A DNA stretch of 64,000 nt from Cymodocea nodosa (Eukaryota; Streptophyta; Magnoliopsida; Alismatales; Cymodoceaceae): NCBI GenBank assembly GCA_036874045.1, contig CM072341.1:19480501-19544500 (forward strand), given 5' to 3'. The position numbers and the translations under genes were made by a program. The notes beneath the pieces are model-generated. The model worked only from the letters and a program-made list of their open reading frames with translations. It had not been told where the DNA came from and searched no databases. Position 1 is the stretch's first letter; every line of letters begins with the position of its first letter. Of the stretch, positions 48,187 through 58,472 are shown one piece after another.

Positions 48187-51100
48187 GTAGCTCAATAAAC
48201 CAAATAACGTTTGTAACAAGGTTGTTCTTGAAGTCCCAGAACGACAAAGGAATAAGTTCACGATGGCCGGATTCGAATGCGCGTGAACCCGTCAAATATT
48301 TATATCTAAAGTAAACATCAAGGTCCCATGAAGAATATATATGGTCTGAATCCTGATCTTGATCTCTCTCACACACCACCCCCACCTGTGAGAGCCGTTT
48401 CTGTGTCAATTGATGTTTGCTCCTCTTCTGCTGCAGAGACCCCTAATTCTATTAATGAAGCAGCGTTATGATTGATTGGCTAAAAGAAAACTCAACGAGA
48501 TTAAGTTACCGCCACAGACTTAAAACTTAATGCTTTTAACTTGATCATTTTGCTACATCAATATGTAAGGACCTTGTATTATTATTTTTATTATGGGTCG
48601 CTCGTAAGAATAACAAATATAAAAGAAAAGCTTGCCGAGACAGAATCTAACATTGATATAAAAAAAATTAGAATCGAACCATGTATAATGTCATATTTAT
48701 TTTCGCTCTCTTCAGCCAGCGGTTTAATGATTTCCATTAAAATCAACGTCAATTCGTGAAAATACTCCCCCATCGTCTACACATCTCCCTCGCTTTTTCT
48801 TCCTTCTCCATACAGAATAATATAATATTATAACACTCTAATTACAACAATTAATAAATTTTAATATTCGCGTGTTAAAATTAATATTAACCAATTCATT
48901 AATATTTAGATACGAACATTATAAATATTCAAAGTTATTGTATTAATTTTAAATATTAATAATATATGAAAAAAAATCAAATCAATTATTTTAATTAATA
49001 ATCATAAATAAAATTAGTTGTATTTATAAATATATTAAATAAATTTTATAAATAAAATCATCATTCCATACCCAAAGGTATTCTTGGAAGAATACATAAA
49101 TTTTAAGAGTTACCTCATTTATTCCTAAACTAATTTTCAACTCCACTAAAACCACCTAAGCAAGAATTACATCGTTTTACGTGTAAAACTCTTAAAACCT
49201 CTGAAGCCGTTTCTAAAACACACCCCATGTCTGTGTTTGTGTCTACCTAAACCTTATCTACCTGTTTTAGGGAAGAGGTAAAAGATATACACATGGTGAA
49301 GTTATCATCAAAGAATTTTGGAGATGAATTAAGAAAAAAAAAATTAATGCCTACTATCCAAATAAAAAATAAGGTCCTAGAGTTAGCGAAAACACTTCCA
49401 ATTAATGTCAAAGAAAAAAAGGTTCAAGCAAAAATCACCTCACGGCAGCGGAAACGTTTTCTCAAATGAAGGTGTCATTTAACAAGGTAATTAAACATGG
49501 CAGGCAGTAAAGACACTGCTGCATGGCGCAAATGGAGGTGCTATTCAAAGTTCTTTGATTTCTGATACAAAACCATCAAAATTCGTAAATAAATCTGTGC
49601 CACGATCCGCGTAAAGATGATTGTTTTACCTTTTTTTTTTGGGAAGGCACGCAAAGATAATTGTTGATGGCGAGGTTTTTGTTCTCAACCAAAGGTCCCA
49701 CCTACTCTTCTTGCAAGGTTTTTTGTTGGTGCTGGAAGGTCAGGAGTCTCTAGTTTTATTGTCATGACGTCAAGCTTTCATCTAAATCTAACTTACTTAA
49801 GAAAGTGGGAAAAGAGCTAACCCAGAAAAACGAATGAGAAATCAATAGAACAAAAGTTCCAGTGGGGATGAAACCAGGTAGCCCCATACAAATTGAATCA
49901 ATGGGAGCTTTTTTTTTGCCTTTGCATTTTATAGAAGGACGGAGATGACAGACATCATTTCATCCCTGAAACCTATCTTTTCTAGAACCGTGGCGTAAAT
50001 GCTAATTACAAAAGTATCGTTTCCTCTGCATTTTGGCTTTTGATTAAACTTCAAGGGAGGAGGGGTCTTCTGTGCACGAGGAGATAGGGGGAGAAGAAAC
50101 GATGGAATCCCAATATTTCGGGTGTTTTTGCAAAAACGGACCGGGAGGAACCCCATTTTTGGTCTCCCCCCTCTCGACAGCACATGGAAATCACCTGAAT
50201 CTCGCCCACTTTCTTCCGCCGTCTGCGCCCTTGAACGTCTTTCTTCCGTGAAAGTTTCGTTCGATCGCGTCAAGCTTCCTCCGTCTACGCATCATCTCCC
50301 ATTCCTCCGTCTGCGCATCTCTCCGTCAGTCGCCTATCGCCCATCGTCTGTGTCGTCTCCACAAAAATCGTTCGATCCAGTTTTTCCGAAAAATCACCGT
50401 CGTCTGCGCGTTGTCGCCCTACCCGAATCGTCGATTTTGCACAAGTAATTGCCGTCGTCTGCTCCAAGTTCCCTAACGTTTTTGCACAGGTAATCGTCCC
50501 TGAACCTTCGTGAATCAACCGATCTTGAAATCTTTAGTGTTGTTATGTATCGATTTGCATTATTAATTGGTAACGACATTGTATCGTTAGTGTTTGGTTT
50601 TCCTTAATATAAAAAGGTTTATTGGACCCGATTTTAACATCTGAGTGATCTAGAATGTATACAATTTGAAGATTTTTATATGTGCTTTGTGTACTGAAAG
50701 GATTTTGGCATGCTAGAAAAATCCTTTATTTTGTACTTCTTTGTTATCCAGTATTGCATATGCATTGCCATATTTTGCTGGTCTTTTGTTTGAAGAGTGG
50801 CATGCAATTCATCATCCTCGGTGCGATTTTGGTTTATCAATATCCTTGGTGTGCTTATATGCATGATTCAGATAACGTGGTACTTGACAATTGTAAAAAG
50901 CAACATTGTATTCGTAACTAAATTTATTTCTAGACCACTGCAAAAATGTAGTTAGCACTAAGTGATTAAGTATTCACTTCTCAAAAAAAAAAAAAAGTCT
51001 TCCGAGTAGATCTTTTAACCAGATTAATGTTGGGTGTGATTGTGTGAGAGTACGTGTATTTGTGCAGAAAAGTGTCTTACATTCCATATGGTAGAAAGGA

Positions 51101-52197
51101 AGTCACGTTTCTTGTAGTTCATTTTTATGTATCGATCCTTTTGTCTGCCACATCTTGGCATGGAGCCATATGATGCATAATTGAATATCCCTCCTGATCT
51201 ACATAAGTTCCTATAAATTACTGACAACCCAACTTAATTCAACAGCTGAACCACTACTGCAGCTTGTGAAGCATTTAACGTGGGCAGATGCTGATTACCA
51301 TCAGATTGGTATTTTCCCCTAACGTGGGCTGTTGAGTTGAAATGGAAAATGTTGAACTGATGTTTGGTAACGATTTTTATGCCTTTTGACGTGCTGATGC
51401 TGCAAATACCTAACTGTGATTATTTGTTGTTTATTTGGGGACTTTAGCTTGAAAATATTTCCATTTAATATTTTTGCATGGTTATTCTTGCATTTGGATT
51501 TATGAAAATCTTTTCATTTAGAATGGGAGTTAAGCATGGATTGTTCTCCACAGTTTTATTAGAAAAGTGGATCAAGAAGGTTTACTTGAAGATAGATTTC
51601 GTGGATGAATTAGTTGAAAAAAATGGAAATCACTCACTTATGTTGAAGAAAAAATATACATTGTAGTAGTAATTTGAGCGTAAAAAAGAAGAAGGTTGAT
51701 GTATCATGTAAATAAATTATGTATTCTATGTGGAAGAAAAATAATATGTGATATTTGTGTTAAAAATTATTTATAATGATGCTTACTTTTAATGAAAAAA
51801 GTTATTTCATATGTATATCTTATATATAAGTTGTTTTTGTTAAATAACGAAAGTTAATAAATTGTTATTTTTAATTTGCATGTTACATCTGTATTTTATA
51901 AATTGTTGATGCATATTATATTATTTAAAATATTACTTTTCAAAATGTAATATTTAATATTTAAAATATAATATTTAATATTTTAAAAATTCTTAAATAA
52001 TATATTTCCTATCATTTTCTATAAGTGTACAAATACCTTAGAATTCTTGTTATTTTCTACACGTACAAATAATATTTTATTTTCTATCATATCTTATCAT
52101 TCTCATTTCTAACAATTTTCTGCATTTCTGGTTGTTTTATTTTCCAACGAAAAAATGTACAAAGGTCATAAATCTTAATTTTAACAAGTTTCATTTC
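48187..52197. other. Intergenic region between GST and phytoene synthase
   Basis: An AATAAA signal-like word lies at 48194. The rest is AT-rich (48800-49100 very much so). A GC-richer island at about 50030-50520 carries an open frame (50122-50448), repeated CGTCTGCGC words and possible splice sites. It may be an exon of an unrecognised or non-coding transcript. Short open frames at 50682 and 51478 match nothing known. Positions 51880-52170 hold a copy of the dispersed AT-rich repeat that abuts the end of phytoene synthase. Confidence 0.45.
51880..52170. repeat. Dispersed AT-rich repeat copy
   Basis: Shares the order TATTATTTAAAATATTACTTTTC, then TTAAATAATATATTTCCT, then CACAAATA-like words with 25600-25860. 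A shorter version is at about 340-500. Type not determined; it could be a degraded miniature element or LTR piece. Confidence 0.6.
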
Positions 52198-55100
52198 TTA
52201 GCTAATACTGACTTCAGTGGACTTGCTAACGAGAGATCTTCCATATGCAAAGGGAAGCGCAAGGATCTTCTTTGCCTTGCTAACATATGCCCTCTTTGTG
52301 AAGTTGTCGTAATCGTTTGCCTCGATCTCGTCTAGGATTTGACGATATAATAGTAAGGATGCCAAAACCTGAGAAGCAACAATACATGCGTGTCACATAT
52401 CCATCTTCTGGTGAAATTCTTTGAATGTAAGTTAAAGCAGATTTTGCAGTGTTTTTGTGATGCATTGTTGCAAATTCTTATTTTCCAAGCATTTTGCTTT
52501 AATCGTCAAACTTACTGGCCAGCGGCTAGCTTTGCTTAGTTCGCTGACGCCTTTCTCTGCTATTGCGAAGAACAGCCTTGCTCTCTTGATTTGATTTTTC
52601 ATGAAGTTCCTCCATCTATCTGTTACCTTACCGGCAAATATGTCCTCGTCAGAGATCCCTTCTTGTGCAAGCTCATCTTGTGGCAAATAAATCCTTCCCC
52701 TTGTTGCACTAAAGAAATAAGTGCTAATCAGTTATTGAGTTTGAGAAATCTCAGCTTATTTCAACTAATTCAATATAAAATGTAGGCAGAAAGAAGAATA
52801 AACAGTATAATGGATATTGACTTACTCTTCTCCTACGTCCCTGAGTATGTTAGTCAGTTGATTGGCGATTCCTAAAGCCAAGGCTGCATTATAAACACTT
52901 TCAGTCGTTGCCTGGGACTCTGGGTCAATTCCCATCACGGGCACACTCATCAGACCCACAGTCCCTGCTACATAGTAGCAGTAGAGATAGAGCTCGTCAA
53001 AATTCATGTATCTGGATTTCCTGAGGTCCAATCGCATTCCCTCTATCATGTCTTTGAAAGGCTAAACAGGAATACAAATCACATTCAGATGGATGCCTCT
53101 CATGCAATAGCATTCAAAGATGAGAACCAAAGTATCAAAACAGGTGAACACTCAAGACACCCTCTAATTCATTTATTTCTACTGTATAATGCCCAAAATT
53201 GAACGCCAGATTTTGCCAAAACAAATCTTGACCCTCTAATTCAAAGATGAGATTTGTTTTGGACGAAAGCTTATTATTTATCAGAAAAAATAACAGTCAG
53301 GTAAAATCTCCTAGGGTAGAATAAGCTTTCTTTTTAAGTTCCTACAAATATAAACACACTATAACAATGTACCCTAAATCTGAGCAGAATCAATACGTTT
53401 ACCTGTATATCAACTGGAAATTTTGATATAGTATCAGAAAGAGCAGCATCTAGCATATCATATGGCCGACCGGCAAAGAGATCTTCCAGCCTTGCCTCCC
53501 AACGATCCAATGCTGTTGGTGTTATGTGTGATGCGTTGGGACCATCCACAAGTTCGTCTGTCCTCCGACACCAAACTGTGCACAAGTTGCACCATCAACA
53601 ATTGAGAACCATACCAGAAAAGAAAGAAATACTAATAGTAACAGTTTGAAAGCAGAGAGGATGATGGATGAGGAGGAAGACGAAGGAAGAAGATGATGAC
53701 ACAGAGCTATTGGGTTTTTGGTTTTCTTATATGTTTTACTGAAAATAAGCATACAAATTTATAGAACTTACAAATAGCATCCAGTATCTTCTCTGGAGCC
53801 AAGAAATGAAAAATACCAAAATAACCCAAAGAATAACGAATATGCTGAAAACTGACAAAACACAAGAGGACAAAAGAAAGCTCATGCAAAAGGAATGAGC
53901 ATTACTGCTTAACAGCTCCCCACAAGCTGAACGAAGGGGAGTGAGAGAAAGCTTGTGGCAGAACTCAGAGAATGCAGGGGCACCAACAGGTTTAGTGCAC
54001 GGATCTGCTAACTGGTGTGAAGAAGGAATATGCTGACTAAAGAAATGCTGATGTCGTAAGTGATCTCTGATGAAGTGCAAATTGATATTTATAAGCTTGG
54101 TACGTGAATGATTAATGGGATTTACAGCAAGGTATATAGTGCTAAGATTGTCATACCATAGAGTTGGAGTTGAAAATTTTATGTGTAATTCACCAAGCAC
54201 TATTCTAAGTCATAAGATTTCACATGCAACTGCTACCAATGCTCTTAATTTGGCCTCTGTACCAGACAAAGACACAACCTTTTGTTTTCTTGAGCTCTAG
54301 GAGATAGGATTGCCACCGAAGAACACACGGTATCCTGTCTGAACGCTAAAAACTCCCCTCCATTATCTCTTTGGACCATTTTAATCCATTTCCTCAATCT
54401 ATTTTCCACTTGATTTTTAAATCTAATGAAAGCGCTAAGAGCTTCTGTCAACGAAAAAATCCAAGTAAACTTAGTAGCAACACAAAATTGATATAATACT
54501 AGTAACCAAGTTTTAAAGCAACGAGACTAGGCCCCCACAAGTCTGTATATATCAAGGATAATGGTTCATCAACAATAGTTGAACTAATCTCATAAGGTAA
54601 TTTATGACTCTTGCCATGACAACAGTCATTACAAAAGTGCAAATCATTATTACTAATAGGTAGTTTGTAACTAGTGATCATAGACAGAGTCTTTTGAACA
54701 TTTGGATATCCCAAACGCTTATGCCAAACACTAGTTGGTGCTCATACAACAACAACAAATGCTTGAGGAGACAACCAACCATTCCTGCAGTCATCTAATT
54801 GGTACAGAGACCATCTAGCTCGACCTTTGAGCACTGGTTGATGGGTTTGCCACTCCTTAATCATGAACCCAACATTATTAAATTCAATATCTATGGGATT
54901 ATCGTTGCAAAATCGGTAAACAGATAATAGATTCTTTCTAATTTCAGGCACAACTAAGACGTTATTAAGTAGTGCATTACCCTTGTCTGTTGGCAGAGAG
55001 GTAGCTCCGGTGTGAGTTATAGGGAGTTGTGAACCATCTCTAACCGAGAGAGCTTCATTACTAGTATAAGAAGCATTGACATTAAGATTTGCCAAGTCGT

Positions 55101-57276
55101 TGGTGACATGATGTGTTACTCCTGACATTAAGATTTGCCAAGTCGTTGGTGACATGATGTGTTACTCCTGAATCAGGATACCACAATGCGTGTTCAACAA
55201 CTTCTTCTCCTTTATAGAGGTGATTTACATTTGGATTAACCCGTGTAGGGGCGAAGTTTTGCATATCCAGCCTCTTGTAGCAATTAATTGTTGAGTGGCC
55301 ATTTTTGCTGCGTATTTGACATTGAACTTTGCTATTGGATCTGTTCCCTTGTCCTCCAGGAGATTGGTCGTGACCGCGACCTCTTACAGTACTGTTATGA
55401 TTATTTGAAGCAAAGTTAGCATTAGGATATGAGTGAGGTTGATACCTCTGAAGTTGAATTTCATGATTCAGTAATATTCCTTGAAGATCTGGAAGAGAAA
55501 CTGAAGAAGATTGTGTGGTTAAACTCGTGACTAGAGACTCAAACTTTGGTCCTAAACCACCCAAAATAAATAATGAGATTTCCTCTTCAGAGAGAGGATT
55601 CCCAGCAATGGTAAAAGAGTCAACAAGAGAGGTCACATGTACGATATAGTCGTGCGTTGACATGTTTCCTTTACGAATGATCTGCAGTTCAAGCCGGATT
55701 TGCAGCATTCGTGCTTGAGATTTTGAAGCATAGAGGAGCTCCAAGGTCTTCCATACTCCTACCGAAGTAACTTAATTCACCGCCTGATAGAGAATTGGTG
55801 GTGTTAAGGATGAGAACAACCAACTCATTAAGAGTTGGTCCTGTTTGTACCAATCAATAGCATCATCTTTTGAACATGGATATGACTCATCAACATGCCC
55901 CATAAGACCATATCCTCTCAATAATGTAATGAATGAAGCCTTCCAAATGATGTAATTACTCTTGTCCAATTTCACAGGGACAGAGTTTTGTATGTGCACA
56001 GAAGATGGAACAAGAAATGAAGATGAAACAAGGATAAATTGAGATAGAGAGGATGATAAGCTTCCTATAGTTAACATGGATAAGAAACTTCGAGCTTTGA
56101 TACCAAGTTTGAAAGTAGAGAGGATGATGGATGAGGAGAAAGGCCAAGGAAGAAGACGATGACACAGAGCAATTGGGTTTTTAGTTTTCTTATATGTTTT
56201 ACTAAAAGGGAGCATACAAATTTATAGAACTTACAAACAGCATCCAAAACCTTCTCTGAAGCCAAGAAATGGAAAATACCAAAATAACTCAAAGAATAAA
56301 CACAAGAGGACAAAAGAAAGCTCATGCAAAAGGAACGAGCATTGCTGCTTAATAGTAACAAGAATCCTGGCATAAGAAGACGATACAATCATGAACTTCT
56401 AATAATCAGATTGATTTCCATGCTCTCGTTGCACGATTGCAACATCAACTTGCAGATTTATTTGTTTAAGAACATAAAATATTCAGCATAGATTTCAAGT
56501 AGCTTGTTTAGTTAATTAGAAATTTTTTTATTCATTAACACAAGCCTCAAATATGTTCCTTCTAATGGTTACGACAATAAACCGAGGATTGGAGGAAAAA
56601 ATTTTTAAAAAAAACAAGCAGGCAAGTGCACATGAACAGAACAATCAGATGCCAAAAAGTAGTACCATAGATTGCCCAAATAGCTCTCCTTCTCTCAGGA
56701 GTCATGAGCAACGTTCCTGCAAAAATATCATGAAATCTCTTTAAACACTTCAGAAGCATATCATCAAACAGAAAAGTGGCATGCATTTCAAGAGAATTCA
56801 CCCAAGTAGAAAGTCTTGGCATACTCCGCACATACTTCCCCGCATCGATCGTAAGCTTCATTCAGCAGTGGAGTAGCTCCGGGCACGATCATGTCGGGTC
56901 TCAAGTCAAGCGAGTTCCTATTGGACTTTAGCAGTTCCTTCGCAAGTGCAGCTTGCTTGAGAACCACATCATAAACTCTCTGCTCAGAGTTTACAGCTCC
57001 CCCTGCACAACTTGCTGTAAAACTACTACATCTTACTGGAAAGCTCCGGCTACTCTCTGGTTCAACGCTGACCAAAGCCTTAGAATCTGAAAAGAGCGAA
57101 AACAGTCCAAGTCTTTGCCTCCTTCGCTTGTCTTTCCCACGACGCAATGGAGACAGGACCTTGCTGTTTGTTATCAAACCATCCCGTATACGACCACTCT
57201 CACGAATTGTCTCCGAGAAGCCGACACCATTAGATAGTTCCACGAAGGTTGTGATCCCTTGGATTGCAATGGACAT
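52198..57276 (-). CDS. PSY: Phytoene synthase
   Basis: Six exons on the minus strand: 57276-56802, 56716-56666, 53575-53403, 53061-52826, 52708-52516 and 52368-52198. They join in frame to 432 residues ending in TAA, all with GT-AG introns, in the standard plant PSY layout. The enzyme condenses two geranylgeranyl diphosphates to phytoene in plastids, the first committed and often rate-limiting carotenoid step. The first 110 or so residues are Ser/Arg-rich and fit a plastid transit peptide. The two prenyl-diphosphate motifs are DELVD (182-186) and DVGED (308-312). Other matches are [51 protein letters not shown] and the C-terminal [20 protein letters not shown]. Intron 2 is about 3.1 kb because it contains a copia element. 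The ATG at 57276 is the first in frame. A 5' untranslated intron is likely (donor at about 57702, acceptor at about 57534). Which PSY paralogue this is cannot be told. Confidence 0.95.
53643..53914 (-). repeat. 3' LTR of the PSY intron copia element
   Basis: Aligns along its length with the 5' LTR. It has about 20 extra bases near 53842-53866 and keeps the TGTTAAGCAG start on the minus strand. Confidence 0.9.
53915..54720 (-). pseudogene. Copia RNase H end and integrase pieces
   Basis: Minus strand, in order: [18 protein letters not shown], then [11 protein letters not shown] and [10 protein letters not shown] (start of integrase). [27 protein letters not shown], given here as one run of two adjoining words, is the integrase core. 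After a jump come [15 protein letters not shown] and [12 protein letters not shown], then [11 protein letters not shown] of RNase H. Reverse transcriptase is deleted between them. Confidence 0.85.
54740..56105 (-). pseudogene. Copia gag and protease with a 46-bp tandem duplication
   Basis: Gag starts near 56040 ([15 protein letters not shown] and [20 protein letters not shown]). After a stop near 55772 it continues as [18 protein letters not shown] to the zinc knuckle [16 protein letters not shown]. The protease region reads [18 protein letters not shown] 46-bp unit (55079-55124 and 55125-55170) is duplicated exactly here and shifts the frame downstream. Confidence 0.85.
56106..56354 (-). repeat. 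5' LTR of the PSY intron copia element
   Basis: 249 bp, followed directly by the primer-binding site. Its first bases have changed from TG to TA on the minus strand. Positions 56355-56359 are the GTAAC target duplication. Confidence 0.9.
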
Positions 57277-58472
57277 GTTGAAGTTGCTGGTAATCAAGCT
57301 TCCTGGATAACTTCAATTCTAGGAACCTCCAAGGAATAGAAGGTGGGAACGGTAGAATCCAACCAAGTAGAAGACCTGACAGAACCAAAACGGACACGAA
57401 AATATTAGAATCCAATATTCCTGTAGGGAATATTTAGGTCTAAATCCAAGAATCTCAGAAATCAACAAAAGATATACTCAAGATTCCTGAAGCAAAAGAG
57501 ATAATTATCGCTTCCGAATCATGACTGCGAACTGAAATGGAGATTCACATCAACAAAACCAGAAAACCCACCAACCACCACAACCATCAGTACCACCAGA
57601 GTTCGCATCAAAGATTCTTCCATCAAAACAAGCATGCGCCAATAGAAAAGTATAAAAGGGCAAAGGTTGAGAACTTTGAGAACACGGCAAACCCAACTCA
57701 CCTGTAGCAGTGTTGGCAATAGTCGCCGACGACAATGATCCCCAACTAGTAATCTCCCAGTTCAGTGCCTGAGATTTCCTAGAACAAGTCGCTCCACCAT
57801 CCAATATCTCAGTCTCCGGGCCAAGACCGTCGTCCACTATTTCGGGAGTTGGCCGTGCACTCCGACAAGCTGCTACGAATTCTAGCCCCCCACCCTCTTC
57901 TCCTATCCTCAGATCTGTGAGGACTCGTTGATGTGTGAGGTGGGAGTTGATTGGGTGGACGGCAGGCGCAAAGATAACGTTATCATTGCGTGGTCGCGGC
58001 CAAGGACAGTCAACATTGTGGCGGGCCCTCTCCACCATTAAGGAGTTGCCAACTGGAGCTTCCGCGTCCACGGTGGAAGGAGGTGGCGAAGGCCACCGTG
58101 GTACGCACGCCGTTTGTGTGTGTGTGTGGAGCAGAGGGTGCCAAGGGTGGGATCAGTCTCCGGCCACGTCATGCTCACACGTGCACTTTTGCCTTCCTCC
58201 CGCCGCCACTATTGGCCTTTCACGGTGGTTGGAGAGACACGTCTTTCCTTCCTGGTTTTTGGTTTTTTGTTTTTTGAAAGGTGTCCTTTTTCTTCCTGGT
58301 TGATCGTCGCGGTCTACTAATCGGTAGATTCGGGGAATCTTGTTGGAATTGATTCCGCCTAAACGGTCTGACGGCTAGATTCGGGTCGTTTAATCGGAAG
58401 ATCCAAGTAGATTTTGGGTTTCCGCGGGAGAAATAGGGTATTGGGATTCTGATTGCGCCAGGGTTTTAGGTA
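57277..58472. promoter_or_regulatory. Head-to-head region between PSY and the THUMP gene
   Basis: The two start codons are about 1.2 kb apart and diverge. On the PSY side a strong donor (CAG then GTGAGT on the minus strand at about 57702) and an acceptor (TTTCAG at about 57534) suggest a 5' untranslated exon reaching into 57.7-58.0 kb. That leaves only a few hundred bases between transcripts. A TG run lies at about 58114-58127. The long minus-strand open frame 58071-57550 is taken as untranslated sequence. Confidence 0.55.

Larger units (their letters stand above)
53643..56354 (-). mobile_element. Internally deleted Ty1/copia element in PSY intron 2
   Basis: 2712 bp, same strand as the gene, bounded by LTRs of 249 bp (5', 56354-56106) and 272 bp (3', 53914-53643). 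It is flanked by the 5-bp duplication GTAAC (53638-53642 and 56355-56359). The primer-binding site TGGTATCA lies directly after the 5' LTR. The body holds gag, protease and part of integrase, then passes straight to the end of RNase H. Reverse transcriptase is missing, so it is non-autonomous. The LTRs differ at many sites, so it is not recent. Confidence 0.9.

Noticed and set aside
50122..50448. A 108-codon open frame as a gene
   Set aside because: It is Ser/Pro/Arg-rich with internal repeated words and no recognisable domain; kept only as a possible transcribed island.
57550..58071. Minus-strand open frame of 173 codons upstream of PSY
   Set aside because: It crosses a strong splice donor and lies where the PSY 5' untranslated region and promoter are expected; no protein family is recognised.
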